DNA from: Lichenicola sp964658455
GTDB lineage: Bacteria > Pseudomonadota > Alphaproteobacteria > Acetobacterales > Acetobacteraceae
Length of the DNA: 64,000 bases
Reading direction: 5' to 3'
Assembly: GCA_964658455.1 (NCBI GenBank)
Contig: CAZZZA010000003.1
Span: 5,987-69,986 of the forward strand
The notes below the pieces were generated by a model. The model was not told the DNA's origin. It saw only the letters and a program-made list of their open reading frames with translations, and did no database searches. Below, one piece after another: positions 53,083-62,717 of this stretch (position 1 is its first letter; each line of letters opens with the position of its first letter). Both the position numbers and the translations under genes were made by a program.

Positions 53083-54198
53083 ATGCCGCCCGCCCGCTCA
53101 AGCATCCCGAGCCTGACTGGCGTGCGCGGCGTCGCCGCACTCTGGGTGTTCCTTGCGCATGGCACCAAGCTTGCGGCGAGCACGTTGCATGCGCCATGGC
53201 TGCTGCAGTCGCTCTTCCTGTTCAATGGATTTCGCGGCGTCGATCTGTTCTTCGTGCTGTCAGGCTTCATTCTTATGCACGTTCATGCCGTCGAGTTCGC
53301 GGCGCCCGACCACGCAGCCGTCCGACGCTTCGCGATCACCCGCTTCTTCAGGGTCTACCCGCTGAACACCGCAGTGCTGCTGGCCCTGCTCGTCTTTGTG
53401 TCGACGGCGCCCGGCTATGTTCAGTCCGCGCGGGCCTACGCCACCGCCGGAGAGGCCTACAAGGCGCATAATCTCTCAGCTGCGGGTTTCGTGCAGACGC
53501 TGTTGCTGGTGCAGAGTTGGACAGTCCTGAAACTGGGCGAGTGGAACATTGTCTCCTGGACACTCAGCGCCGAAGTGCTTGGCTACCTGCTGTTCCCGCT
53601 GCTCGCCTTCATGATGATGCGAGAGCGGTCTGCAGTGCGATGCGTCGGCTGGGCCGCCCTCAGCCTGTCGGTGCTGACCTTGCTGCTCCTGGTCTTCCAT
53701 CACGCCAACAACAATCCGACCGGCACCTTCGGCGCGGTCAGGATGTTTTTCTGCTTCTTCGCCGGGGTTGCGCTGCATCGTTATTACCAATTGGCGGACA
53801 CCCGCTCGGAAGGCTGGTCAGCCTCTTTGACAATAGCGGCCTGCTTGTTCATTGCTGCGACGCTGTTGCTCCCGGTGCTACCGGTGCTCGATGCGTTCGG
53901 CTTCGCGGCGCTGGTGATCGGGCTCGCCTATCGACTGGGGCCGATCAACGCGATACTTGAATCTCGAGCGGTGTTATTCCTCGGAAAGATCTCGTTCTCT
54001 TTCTACTTGACGCATTTTCTCGTAATCCAGATCTTTAGTTGGGCATTCGCGCCGGCTTTGGCTGAGCAGCCGCTTCCGGTTCGCGTGGCAAGCCTCGTTG
54101 GTGTGGCCGCGCTGTGCCTGCTCTTGGCAACCGGATGCTACCGCCTGATCGAGCGTCCGTCGCAACAACTCGGCCGGCGATTGGCAGCATCGGCCTGA
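53083..54198 (+). CDS. Membrane acyltransferase, family 3 (GumF/G-like)
   Basis: 371-aa integral membrane acyltransferase with about ten helices. Conserved start SLTGVRGVAALWVFLAH and GFRGVDLFFVLSGFIL contain the His and Arg-related motifs of the family. It probably adds acetyl groups to the repeat unit. The ATG at 53083 is used; a TTG nine bases earlier is an alternative. Confidence 0.9.
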   Translation: MPPARSSIPSLTGVRGVAALWVFLAHGTKLAASTLHAPWLLQSLFLFNGFRGVDLFFVLSGFILMHVHAVEFAAPDHAAVRRFAITRFFRVYPLNTAVLLALLVFVSTAPGYVQSARAYATAGEAYKAHNLSAAGFVQTLLLVQSWTVLKLGEWNIVSWTLSAEVLGYLLFPLLAFMMMRERSAVRCVGWAALSLSVLTLLLLVFHHANNNPTGTFGAVRMFFCFFAGVALHRYYQLADTRSEGWSASLTIAACLFIAATLLLPVLPVLDAFGFAALVIGLAYRLGPINAILESRAVLFLGKISFSFYLTHFLVIQIFSWAFAPALAEQPLPVRVASLVGVAALCLLLATGCYRLIERPSQQLGRRLAASA

Positions 54199-54225
54199 AG
54201 CCCGAGTATTCTACAATCGCTTTAC

Positions 54226-54257
54226 TGCACTGCAAAAACTCTCTTTGCTGCAATGCA
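54226..54257 (+). terminator. Inverted repeat after acyltransferase gene
   Basis: TGCACTGCA (54226-54234) and TGCAATGCA (54249-54257) can form a 9-bp stem with one mismatch around a 14-base loop, in an AT-rich gap. No downstream T-run, so terminator status is weak. Confidence 0.3.
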
Positions 54258-54365
54258 CAAGAGATATACGAACTGTATTCTGGCCTACCAAATGGAATTC
54301 GCTGTGCATCGGACCGGCGGGATGATATCGCTGTCGCCTCGCCTCACCGCTGTGGCGATTGCTTC

Positions 54366-54380
54366 TTAACATTTTGTTAA
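54366..54380. promoter_or_regulatory. TTAACA-TTT-TGTTAA palindrome
   Basis: A perfect inverted repeat with 6-bp arms around three bases, in an AT-rich stretch 52 bases upstream of a small open frame. Candidate operator or bent-DNA site. Confidence 0.4.
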
Positions 54381-54431
54381 ATTTCTGTTCCTATCCTCGC
54401 CTGATGATCTCCACAACCGGACCCTGGCATC

Positions 54432-54629
54432 ATGAGCGGACTGACAGCCCCCCTCGCCGCAGCCGAACTGCCGAACGCCCTGCGGGCTCGGGCTCAGGCG
54501 CCGAGACGGGCACCATCGGATACAAATGCCGCCTCAAATGCCGGATTCTTCCGAGGCTTGGCGGTCGCGGCGGCTCTGGTGGTGCCGTTCTGGTGCGCCT
54601 TTGTCTATCTGCTGGTCAGGCTGTTCTAG
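54432..54629 (+). CDS. Small single-span membrane protein
   Basis: 65-aa protein, function unknown. A basic, low-complexity N-terminal half is followed by one hydrophobic helix (GLAVAAALVVPFWCAFVYLL) ending at the stop. The frame is preceded by an AT-rich promoter-like region and its 3' end overlaps the converging polymerase gene by 14 bases. It could be a small accessory subunit of the polysaccharide machinery. Confidence 0.5.
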   Translation: MSGLTAPLAAAELPNALRARAQAPRRAPSDTNAASNAGFFRGLAVAAALVVPFWCAFVYLLVRLF

Positions 54630-55896
54630 CCGGGACGAACCGGGCACCGACCGCATTCGTGGCTCCGTAAAGAAACCAGCACAAAGCCGCCGTCTTGATC
54701 GTGAACATGTTGGCGCCGATGCAGAGCGAGGTCGCAGCGTAGACCGCGATCAGCGCCTTCATCGAAGCCGCCTCTCTGCTACGTGCGGGATGGAAGGCGA
54801 ATAGCGCAAGCATGCCGAGCGCGATGGGCAGCCCCAGATTATTGATCAGGTAGGCGTAGCCGGTGTCGGAAGTATAGACCTGAGACGGGGTGAGGCCGAA
54901 CCATTGCGACAGGTGCCAATAGTTGAGCAGGCGGCCGGAGAATAGCAACCGGCCAGAGAAATTGTCGCCGATGATGGACGGCGTCACCCCGGGCATCTCG
55001 TGCAGCGACCCTGCCATCAGGAGACCGAGCATCGCCAGCAACGGCAGGCCCAACACCACCACCGGCAGGCGGTGCAACGGTGTGGATCGAACTGCCAGCA
55101 TGATCACGCAGCACCCGGCCGCGAAGCGTGAGTCACCCATCACCACGCATAAGGCCGCGAGCGCGATGAGCAACAGCCGGGAGGCGGCCGAACCGATCCG
55201 GACGCTGAGACACCAGGCGAACACGAGCACCGCGAAATTGCCCAGCGATACCGGTTCCAGGAAGATCGACGACGCACGATGGGTGCCGAACACCGACCCC
55301 AGAAAAGTGCGGGCTTCGACCGAGCCACGGTTGCTGCTGATGAACTGGCTGGTATTGCCGTAATTGACCGTGCTGGTGGCAATGACCCCTTTATCGACAT
55401 AATAGGACCAGACGTCGAACAGGCTGCCGAACAGTGTCGGCGCCAGAAGCTCGAACAGGCCGACCGCGACCACCATCGCCATCATTAGCCAGACCACCCT
55501 GGTGCCCGCCTGCACCGTCGCCATCGTTCCCAGCAGGTAGAAGACGTACATGACCAGCAGATCGTGCAGGATCTTCAGGTCGAGCCCGGGATTGATCAAC
55601 TTCAGGCCGACCATGCAGACGGCCAGGAGCAGGCAGATTTTGGCCGCCGGAACCGACAGGCGATCCCTGACCATGAACACCGCCAGGGCCAGGATCGCCA
55701 GCTCGGCGACCACCACCACGGCGTTGGTGACGTGGAGCATATGGCGGGTGTTGATGAAGCAGAGGCCGAGATTGAACAGCCCGGCCACCAGCACCAGGAA
55801 CCCGCCGCTGCCGCCCAGCAGCCCGACCCGTGGCATCAGCACTGGTCGAGCAACGGCCGCCTGGAACGGGATTTCCACTGTCTGCGTTCCGCTCAT
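54616..55896 (-). CDS. Wzy-type polysaccharide polymerase (GumE-like)
   Basis: 426-aa protein with about 11-12 membrane helices and a larger periplasmic loop around residues 170-210 and 290-350 (HEMPGVTPSIIGDNFSGRLL). It has no soluble domain. Position and topology match the Wzy/GumE polymerase of the locus, the only gene encoded on the minus strand within the operon core. Sequence conservation of polymerases is low, so the assignment rests on topology and context. Confidence 0.78.
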   Translation of the reverse strand: MSGTQTVEIPFQAAVARPVLMPRVGLLGGSGGFLVLVAGLFNLGLCFINTRHMLHVTNAVVVVAELAILALAVFMVRDRLSVPAAKICLLLAVCMVGLKLINPGLDLKILHDLLVMYVFYLLGTMATVQAGTRVVWLMMAMVVAVGLFELLAPTLFGSLFDVWSYYVDKGVIATSTVNYGNTSQFISSNRGSVEARTFLGSVFGTHRASSIFLEPVSLGNFAVLVFAWCLSVRIGSAASRLLLIALAALCVVMGDSRFAAGCCVIMLAVRSTPLHRLPVVVLGLPLLAMLGLLMAGSLHEMPGVTPSIIGDNFSGRLLFSGRLLNYWHLSQWFGLTPSQVYTSDTGYAYLINNLGLPIALGMLALFAFHPARSREAASMKALIAVYAATSLCIGANMFTIKTAALCWFLYGATNAVGARFVPARTA

Positions 55897-56051
55897 GCCA
55901 CCTACTTCGTCCCGCTTGAACTCGACATCGACACCGTTTAGGCAAGGAAAGGCCGCTTGATCACCGATCCCTGATATGACGTTGCATAAAAGCCGATCCC
56001 CGGGCAGCTTGAAACCCGTCCGTGCACCTCCGGAGGGGAATTGTCAGGTTT
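55897..56051. promoter_or_regulatory. Divergent promoter region, polymerase / glucuronosyltransferase
   Basis: 155-base gap between divergent genes; an AGG at position -8 serves the rightward start. Promoter boxes were not assigned with confidence. Confidence 0.4.
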
Positions 56052-57164
56052 ATGACGAATTTCCTTTTCATATCGGTCCATGATTTTCGCAGCCTGCGGA
56101 AAGCCAGCATACATTTCATCGCCGCAGAGTGTGCCAGGCGCGGCGATGTGCGGTTTTTCTCGATCGGCCTCTCGCGCCTGTCGGAGCGCCGCGGCGACAC
56201 GCGCGCCAATCTGGCGGATCGCGCAAATCGCGTCGAGCAGCAGGACGGCGTGGCATGCTATCTATGGCGGCAGAGCTGGCATCCGTTCTCGCTTCGGCAT
56301 CGCCGGCTGCTGCCGCTCGAGCGAGCGCTGTTCCGGCTCTATCGCCTGATGCTGCCATCGACGCCGCGGCGATGGCTCCGCGAGGCCGACATCGTTTTCA
56401 TCGAGTCCGGCATGGCCCCGGTTTTCATCGCCGATGTCCGCCGGCTGAATCCGCACGCCCGCATCATTTATCTCGCCTCCGACGACCTTGAGACGGTCGG
56501 CTGCGCGCGCACGATCAGGCAGGATTTCGCCCGTCACTACGACCAGATCGACACCGTGCGACTGCCGTCGCGCTTTCTCGCCGACGGCATGCCACATCTG
56601 CGCAACGCGATCCTGGTGCCGCATGGGATCGACCGGTCGATCGCATCCGGCCGCTACCCCGACCCCTATGGCGGCGGCACGGCCTGCGTATCGGTCGGCT
56701 CGATGCTGTTTGACGCATCGTTCTTCGCCATCGCCGCCCCGCTGTTCCCGGCGCTGTCGTTCCACGTCATCGGCGCCGGCAAGGCTGCGTCGCGCCTGGC
56801 GGCGCCCAATATCGTCATCCATCCCGAAATGGCATTCGCCGACACCCTGCCCTACCTGCAACATGCGGCGTTCGGTATCGCCCCGTATCGGGACGCCAGC
56901 ACCCCGCGCTACCTGATCGACACCTCGCTGAAGTTGCGACAGTTCGGCCTGTTCGGCCTTCCCGCGGTCTGTCCCGACTTCGCGACCGGCGGAGCGCCAG
57001 GGCGATTTGGTTACCGGCCGGGCGATGCAGGCTCGATCAAACAGGCGATCGAGGCAGCGCTCGCCAACCAGCACCCCATCACCGACATCTCCCCGTCCTG
57101 GCCAGATGTGGTGGACCGGATCCTGACGCCAGGCAGTTTTCCCGACATCAGGCTCCCGGCATGA
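56052..57164 (+). CDS. GumK-like glucuronosyltransferase (GT70 family)
   Basis: 370-aa GT-B enzyme. It has the GumK-type N-terminus (MTNFLFISVHDFRSLRKAS), the central SDDLETVG motif following RIIYLAS, and TVRLPSRFLADGM before the nucleotide-sugar-binding half. GumK adds glucuronic acid to the lipid-linked side chain of xanthan. A UDP-glucose dehydrogenase gene in the same locus supports supply of UDP-glucuronate. The longer open frame from 56022 lacks a ribosome site. Confidence 0.78.
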   Translation: MTNFLFISVHDFRSLRKASIHFIAAECARRGDVRFFSIGLSRLSERRGDTRANLADRANRVEQQDGVACYLWRQSWHPFSLRHRRLLPLERALFRLYRLMLPSTPRRWLREADIVFIESGMAPVFIADVRRLNPHARIIYLASDDLETVGCARTIRQDFARHYDQIDTVRLPSRFLADGMPHLRNAILVPHGIDRSIASGRYPDPYGGGTACVSVGSMLFDASFFAIAAPLFPALSFHVIGAGKAASRLAAPNIVIHPEMAFADTLPYLQHAAFGIAPYRDASTPRYLIDTSLKLRQFGLFGLPAVCPDFATGGAPGRFGYRPGDAGSIKQAIEAALANQHPITDISPSWPDVVDRILTPGSFPDIRLPA

Positions 57165-58312
57165 GCGAGACATCTACCAGCCGCCCAGCGGCAGCGCTGC
57201 CGATCTCGATCGCGATGGCCACCTATAATGGCGCAGCCTATCTGGCCGAACAGCTCGCGAGCCTGGCGGCGCAGCGTCTGCTGCCGGCGGAACTGGTGGT
57301 GACCGACGACGGGTCCAGCGACGACACCCTGGCGATCCTGGAGCGTTTTGCCGCCGATTCACCGTTTCCGGTGCATATTCACCGCAATCCACAACGGCTC
57401 GGCTACCGCGCCAATTTTATGCACGCTGCAGCACTCTGCACGGGCACGCTGATCTCGTTCTGCGACCAGGATGATATCTGGCTGCCGGACAATCTTGCCG
57501 ACGTCGCGGTCTGCTTCGCGGACCCCGATGTGCTGCTGGTGTTCCACAACGCTCTGCTGGTCGATGCGCAGCGAAAGCCGATCTCCCCTTTCTACGCCGA
57601 TCCGCCGATCCCCGACCACGCTGCCCGTCTGAGCCTGCCGCCGTGGAGTTTTTCCTACGGCTTTACGCAAACCTTCCGCGCCTCTCTACTGGTCACGAAG
57701 GATCACTGGCCGGCCATGATCGATCATCACCATCATGACGAGCCAATGGGACACGATCTCTTCTTTTTCCTGATCGCCAGCGCTCTGGGACCGGTGGCCT
57801 ATCTCGACAAGATCTTGACGGAGTATCGTCTGCATGGAGGCAACACAATCGGTTCGGGCAAGCGAACGCGTCCGAGCCTGATCGATCGTTGGCGTTACCG
57901 GCTCGAGGATCGATCCGCGACCTATCGCTATCTCTCGCGCGTCGCTACGTGTAACGCGGCGTTGTTCGACCGGCTCTCCGATGGCGTTCTCCCGGACCCG
58001 GCCTGGCGCTGGCATGCCGCCGAGGCCGCGTCTGCCTGGCATGCGTTGACGCCACTCTATGCCGACCGCGCCCTGGTCTGTTCCGCGACGTTGCCGAGGC
58101 GTTGCGCGGCGTTCATTCGTTTGCTTCGTGCCGATGCCTACAGCGAGAAGGGTTTCTGGACGTTCGGTGGAAAGGCGATGAAGAAGGACTTCATGCTCGG
58201 CGTCATCCTGGCACCGCTGATCCGGCGATTCGGCCGCGAGACATCCGGAAGCGACCGTGCCTGCCGCCGGGGCAAGCTTTCCGCGATCCCGATAACCTCG
58301 TCCTGGAAGTAG
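57161..58312 (+). CDS. Glycosyltransferase family 2
   Basis: 383-aa inverting GT-A enzyme. N-terminal nucleotide-binding core ISIAMATYNGAAYLAEQL, VTDDGSSDDT and the metal-binding CDQDDIWLPDN. Resembles rhamnosyl/glucosyl transferases acting on lipid-linked oligosaccharides. ATGA overlap with the preceding gene. The C-terminal ~100 residues are a family-variable region. Confidence 0.9.
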   Translation: MSETSTSRPAAALPISIAMATYNGAAYLAEQLASLAAQRLLPAELVVTDDGSSDDTLAILERFAADSPFPVHIHRNPQRLGYRANFMHAAALCTGTLISFCDQDDIWLPDNLADVAVCFADPDVLLVFHNALLVDAQRKPISPFYADPPIPDHAARLSLPPWSFSYGFTQTFRASLLVTKDHWPAMIDHHHHDEPMGHDLFFFLIASALGPVAYLDKILTEYRLHGGNTIGSGKRTRPSLIDRWRYRLEDRSATYRYLSRVATCNAALFDRLSDGVLPDPAWRWHAAEAASAWHALTPLYADRALVCSATLPRRCAAFIRLLRADAYSEKGFWTFGGKAMKKDFMLGVILAPLIRRFGRETSGSDRACRRGKLSAIPITSSWK

Positions 58313-58318
58313 ACCTTC

Positions 58319-59509
58319 GTGGCGGCAGACAATCCAGCCGGTTCCGACAGCACCTCCCGCGTGGTCGCGATCTATCGCACGCAGATCCTGCCGTTGTCGG
58401 AAACCTTCGTGCGCGACCAGGCCCTGGCGCTCGCCCGCTGGCGACCGGTGCTGGTCGGTGAACGTGCGATCGGCGCCCTGCCGCTCGGCAACCTTGCTGT
58501 CTCGACGCTGTATTCCGGCCGGCCGACCCTGACGCAGCGCGTGTCCGGGCTTGCCTTCCGCCGGCTCGATCTTCCCCGGCCCGGCATGTGCGGCCTCGTG
58601 CGCCAGGTCCGGCCGCTCCTGATCCACGCCCATTTCGGCTTCGACGGCGTCGAGGCCTGGCCTGTCGCCCGGCGGCTCGGTCTCAAGCTGCTGGTCACGC
58701 TGCATGGGTCCGACGTCACCACACGCATGGGCTGGTTCGCGTCGGGCCGCGCCGGACGGCGCTGGAAACACTATCCGGCCCGCTTGGCCCGCCTGGCGCA
58801 GCAGGAGCAGGTCAGTTTCGCTGCGGTGTCGGAAAACATCAGACAGGCGGCGATCGCCAACGGCCTGCCGCCGCGCCGCATCCATGTGCAGCGGATCGGC
58901 ATCGACACCACGCAGTTCCAGCGCACCGGCCGTCCGATCGCCGAGCGCGGCAAGGTCATCCTGTTCCTGGGTCGGCTGGTCGAGAAGAAGGGCGCACGCA
59001 TCCTGATCGACGCGTTCGGGCGGCTTCGCGCGTCCCTGCCCGACGCCGAGTTGGTGATCGCCGGCGACGGACCGGAACGGCCGGCACTGGAGGCGCAGGC
59101 CGCCGGACTGCCGTCCGTCCGTTTCGTCGGCGCTTTCTTGCGGCCGCAGGCGCAGGCATTGCTCGGCGAAGCCCGGGTGTTCTGCCTGCCCAGCGTCACC
59201 GCCGACAGCGGCGACGCCGAGGGTCTGCCGCTGGTGATCCTGGAAGCCCAGGCCAGCGGCGTGCCTGTGGTGACATCGGCGCGCGGCGGCGCCACCGAGG
59301 GAATCCTAAACGGGCGTACGGGCTTTGCCTTCGCCGAGCACGACGTCGCCGCCCTGACCGCACACCTCATCCGTGTGCTGACCGACGACGACCTGGCCAG
59401 CGCGATGTCGGCCGCAGGCCCCGCCTATGTCGCCACCCAGCATGATCTTGCCGGCAACACAGCCGCGCTGGAACGGCTCTACGACCGTGTCGCAGGGCTT
59501 GCCCCGTGA
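58319..59509 (+). CDS. Glycosyltransferase family 4
   Basis: 396-aa GT-B enzyme. Segments LIHAHFGFDGVEAWPVARRL, ILFLGRLVEKKGARILIDAF and VFCLPSVTADSGDAEGLPLV are diagnostic. Start GTG at 58319, 6 bases after the previous stop. Probably adds one side-chain sugar, with alpha linkage retention. Confidence 0.92.
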   Translation: MAADNPAGSDSTSRVVAIYRTQILPLSETFVRDQALALARWRPVLVGERAIGALPLGNLAVSTLYSGRPTLTQRVSGLAFRRLDLPRPGMCGLVRQVRPLLIHAHFGFDGVEAWPVARRLGLKLLVTLHGSDVTTRMGWFASGRAGRRWKHYPARLARLAQQEQVSFAAVSENIRQAAIANGLPPRRIHVQRIGIDTTQFQRTGRPIAERGKVILFLGRLVEKKGARILIDAFGRLRASLPDAELVIAGDGPERPALEAQAAGLPSVRFVGAFLRPQAQALLGEARVFCLPSVTADSGDAEGLPLVILEAQASGVPVVTSARGGATEGILNGRTGFAFAEHDVAALTAHLIRVLTDDDLASAMSAAGPAYVATQHDLAGNTAALERLYDRVAGLAP

Positions 59510-60462
59510 CCGATCGACCGAGCGTCGCAATCATCATCCCGACCTTCAACGCGGAGTCGTTCGTCTCGCGTGCGATCGATTCGGCTTTGTCGCAGACCTT
59601 GCCGGCATCCGAGATCATCGTGGTCGATGACTGCTCGACCGACGGCACACGGGCCGTGGTGGAGCAAATCGCCCGCACCGAGCCGCGTTTGCGTCTGCTG
59701 ACCATGCCAAGAAACGGCGGCCCGTCTGCGGCGCGCAATACCGCCATCGCCGCTGCCAGCAGCGAATGGGTTGCCGTACTCGACGCAGACGATGCTTTCG
59801 CGCTCGGCCGGCTGGAAGCGCTGATCCCGTTCGCGGTTCGCACCGAAGCCGATCTGGTGGCCGACGACATCGCCTACTACGACGCGGTGGCGGAACGCGT
59901 GACAGGCGCCGGCCTCGGGGACAGCCGTATCTTGGATCGGCCGATCAGCATGCGCGACTACTTTGCGCACAACCTTGCGGACGGAAAAGGCTTCGATTGG
60001 GGTCTGCTGAAGCCGATATTCCGGCGCGACATGCTTGGCGCCCATGGCGTTCGCTACGACCCGGCGATCCGCCATGGCGAGGATTTCCGCCTGGTGGTGG
60101 ATCTGCTGCTGGCCGGCGCCCGGTTCCGGCTGCTGCCGTTGCCGCTCTATCTCTATACCCAGCGACAGGGCGCAATCAGCAGGAGGGCATCGGGCTTGAG
60201 CCGCACCAATGTCTCCTATAACGCCCTGCGTGACGCTGCGCTGGCGCTAAGCCGGGACGAGCGGATCGCCGGGGATCCGGAGCTGGTCCGGCTGCTCCGC
60301 GCCCGCGCGCAGGGTCTCGGCAAACTCGACGACGCCGCCTTCTTCTCGAGCGCGGTGCGTGGTCGCGCCTTTATGCCGCTGGTCCGTCGGAGCCTGCACG
60401 ATCCGGGCTTCATGGCCCTTATGCTCCGCCAGACGGTGCGGGCGCTGCGTCGGCGCCTGTAG
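59506..60462 (+). CDS. Glycosyltransferase family 2
   Basis: 318-aa GT-A enzyme. Core motifs VAIIIPTFNAESFVSRAID, VVDDCSTDGT and AVLDADDAFALGR. Start GTG overlaps the previous stop as GTGA. The 3' end overlaps the converging phosphatase gene by 44 bases. Donor and acceptor unknown. Confidence 0.92.
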   Translation: MTDRPSVAIIIPTFNAESFVSRAIDSALSQTLPASEIIVVDDCSTDGTRAVVEQIARTEPRLRLLTMPRNGGPSAARNTAIAAASSEWVAVLDADDAFALGRLEALIPFAVRTEADLVADDIAYYDAVAERVTGAGLGDSRILDRPISMRDYFAHNLADGKGFDWGLLKPIFRRDMLGAHGVRYDPAIRHGEDFRLVVDLLLAGARFRLLPLPLYLYTQRQGAISRRASGLSRTNVSYNALRDAALALSRDERIAGDPELVRLLRARAQGLGKLDDAAFFSSAVRGRAFMPLVRRSLHDPGFMALMLRQTVRALRRRL

Positions 60463-61054
60463 CGACACCGATCGGCATCGGGCACAGCATCGCCCGCAGC
60501 CGGGTTATCGCGACCGCGTGGATATCCTGTTCGGCCTGCAGACGCGTGCCGTGAGCCAGCACCATCACGACCAGCACCAGCGCGGCAAGAATGACTCGAT
60601 TTGGACGCCGCGCCGCGGGGCCCAGCGCGATCCGGAAGCAGAGCACGCCGGCAATCCCGACCGTGCCGCCGACCGCTACTTCGGCCAGGGTATGATCGTG
60701 CAAAATCAATCGGGAAGCAGCGAATATGACGGCGATCACACAGAATACCAGGAGGCAGGTGAAGATCCGGAGCCTGGGAGCCAGCAGGGTCAGCAGGCCG
60801 CCATACACCATCGTCGCGCTGGCGGTATGACCGCTCGGGCTTTGCAGCGTCGTCAGGCCGAACACCCATCCGCAGGCACCAACCGCCAGTTTCAGCACCA
60901 GCATGGTTGTGAGCACGCCGCCCAGCGTCAGAAACCAGCACAGCCCGCCGCGCCAGCAGCGCGACATCAGCAGGAGCGTCAATACCGCCAACCCGACGGG
61001 CAGGATGATTGCCTGATCGCCGAAATCCGTCAGCCACTGTACCTGCTGTCTCAC
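60419..61054 (-). CDS. PAP2-family membrane phosphatase
   Basis: 211-aa integral membrane protein with about six helices. Phosphatase motifs are PSGHTAS and SRLILHDHT (Arg and catalytic His); the usual Asp after the His motif is Glu here (HTLAEV). PAP2 enzymes dephosphorylate lipids including undecaprenyl pyrophosphate, so recycling of the lipid carrier in this locus is a reasonable guess. Converging with the GT2 gene. Confidence 0.88.
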   Translation of the reverse strand: MRQQVQWLTDFGDQAIILPVGLAVLTLLLMSRCWRGGLCWFLTLGGVLTTMLVLKLAVGACGWVFGLTTLQSPSGHTASATMVYGGLLTLLAPRLRIFTCLLVFCVIAVIFAASRLILHDHTLAEVAVGGTVGIAGVLCFRIALGPAARRPNRVILAALVLVVMVLAHGTRLQAEQDIHAVAITRLRAMLCPMPIGVATGADAAPAPSGGA

Positions 61055-61211
61055 CTTGACTGGGCCTTCCTACTAGCGCGGCGCCCTGCATAGACGCCTG
61101 AGGCCGGACCGCCTATTCCCCACATTGCCGGCCATTGTCCTTTGAGTCCCAAGCTGTGGTCTCCTAAGTTCGGTCGGACTGGCGACGCGGCAATCCGCCG
61201 GAGGAGAGCGC

Positions 61212-62501
61212 ATGCATTGGCTTGCACGACTGGGTCTGATCGGGTTGTCGCTTTGCACCACCGTGGCGGCCGCGCCGTCTGGTCGGGATACGCTGTGGGG
61301 CGTCAACGATAGCGGGCTCGAGTTCGGCAAAGGTGCGAAAGCTGGAACCAATTACGCCGTTCCCGACCCGACCTACTACCTGTCGCAAGGGTTTCAGCTT
61401 GTCCGACTGCCGTTCCAGATCGCCCGTCTGGTGCCCGTTCCCGGCGGCGCGCTGGATCCGGTGTTCACGGCGGTGCTGCAATCGATCATCGACAAGGACC
61501 GTGCATTCGGTGCGGTCACGGTCCTTGATCCGCACGGCTACGGTTTCATGGACAAGGACGGAACGCCGCGCGACATCCTGCTCGATGCCGCCGCGCGTGC
61601 CGACTACGTCGACATGATGCGGCGGATGGCGGCCGCATTCCAGACCGACGGCCTCGCCATCGGCCTGATGAACGAGCCGCATACCGGTAGCGATGACGCC
61701 TACGCGCCGATCTGGAACGACGCCATCGCGGCGATGCGCCAGGCCGGCTATCACGGCGTTGTCCTGGTGCCACACGCGCACTGGAGTTCTGCCGCCGACA
61801 TCAGCCCGGATCGCCCGTATGTCGGCCAGATTACCGATCCGGACCGGAACTGGGTGCTGGAGCTGCATTCCTACCTGGACCCGGACAATACCGGCACCTA
61901 CCGCAAGCCCGTCGAGTCAACGGCAATCGGTGCCGCCCGTTTGAGCGGAGCGATTGCCTGGTCGCGCCAGACCGGCATCCGCCTGTTCCTGGGCGAAACC
62001 GGTGGTCCCGCCGATCCGATCGGCCTGGGCGCGCTGACCACCATGCTCGCCAGCGTGTCGGCTGCTCCTGACGTGTTCTGGGGGATCACGCTATGGGGTG
62101 CGGGCCCCTGGTGGAAGCCGAACTATCCGATGCGCCTCGACCCGATCGACGGCATCGCCCGGCCACAACTGGTGGCGCTTCGGCAGGCCATGTCTCCGCA
62201 GACCCTGTATCTTGCGAAGGATGCCGGCGCGCCAGACCAGAAAGTATCGATCAGCGTCGATGGCCATGTCGTCGAAACCGCGCTCCTGATCGTCGCTGAT
62301 CGGACTGCCGGCCCGCAGGCAGTCTCGATCCACCAGAAATTGCCGCCGGGGAACCATGTGGTGTCGGTGCAACCGGCGGGTGGTAGCGGCGGTCTGGTCT
62401 ATGTGCTTGGCGCAAGCTGGAAAGGTAAGACCAACAGTACCGACGCATTTGGCATGGTTCCCGCGTATGGAAGCGAGCTCCATATCGTTGTGCCTGGCTA
62501 A
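61212..62501 (+). CDS. Secreted glycoside hydrolase family 5
   Basis: 429-aa enzyme with a signal peptide (cleavage near VAAAP). Catalytic core of the endoglucanase type: VTVLDPHGYG, acid/base Glu in LMNEPHTG (about E155), LELHSYLD, and nucleophile Glu in LFLGETGG (about E262). A C-terminal beta-sandwich-like segment (about 330-429) could be a carbohydrate-binding module. Strong ribosome site GGAGGAGAGCGC. It probably trims the cellulose-like backbone of the exported polymer. Confidence 0.92.
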   Translation: MHWLARLGLIGLSLCTTVAAAPSGRDTLWGVNDSGLEFGKGAKAGTNYAVPDPTYYLSQGFQLVRLPFQIARLVPVPGGALDPVFTAVLQSIIDKDRAFGAVTVLDPHGYGFMDKDGTPRDILLDAAARADYVDMMRRMAAAFQTDGLAIGLMNEPHTGSDDAYAPIWNDAIAAMRQAGYHGVVLVPHAHWSSAADISPDRPYVGQITDPDRNWVLELHSYLDPDNTGTYRKPVESTAIGAARLSGAIAWSRQTGIRLFLGETGGPADPIGLGALTTMLASVSAAPDVFWGITLWGAGPWWKPNYPMRLDPIDGIARPQLVALRQAMSPQTLYLAKDAGAPDQKVSISVDGHVVETALLIVADRTAGPQAVSIHQKLPPGNHVVSVQPAGGSGGLVYVLGASWKGKTNSTDAFGMVPAYGSELHIVVPG

Positions 62502-62717
62502 GCGGCCAGGTTCGACTGATAACGGATGACTGACGGCTACAGTCTGCGGCCGTTTCCGCTCCCTTGGTCCAAGCCAGTATTATAGCCCCCTCGCTTCGAC
62601 AAGCCCCCATCAAATCGCCTGAGTCCATGCTGAGCGTTGTATTTATCGATCTCATTGGTCTCTACTGGATCTCGAGCCTGAGCAAGTTCACGCCCGTCGA
62701 ATAGCCCGGAGAGCAAG

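Noticed and set aside
54230..54252. Similarity between AAAACTCTCTTTG here and at 38620-38640 as a mobile-element end
   Set aside because: Only 13 bases are shared and flanks differ; likely chance.
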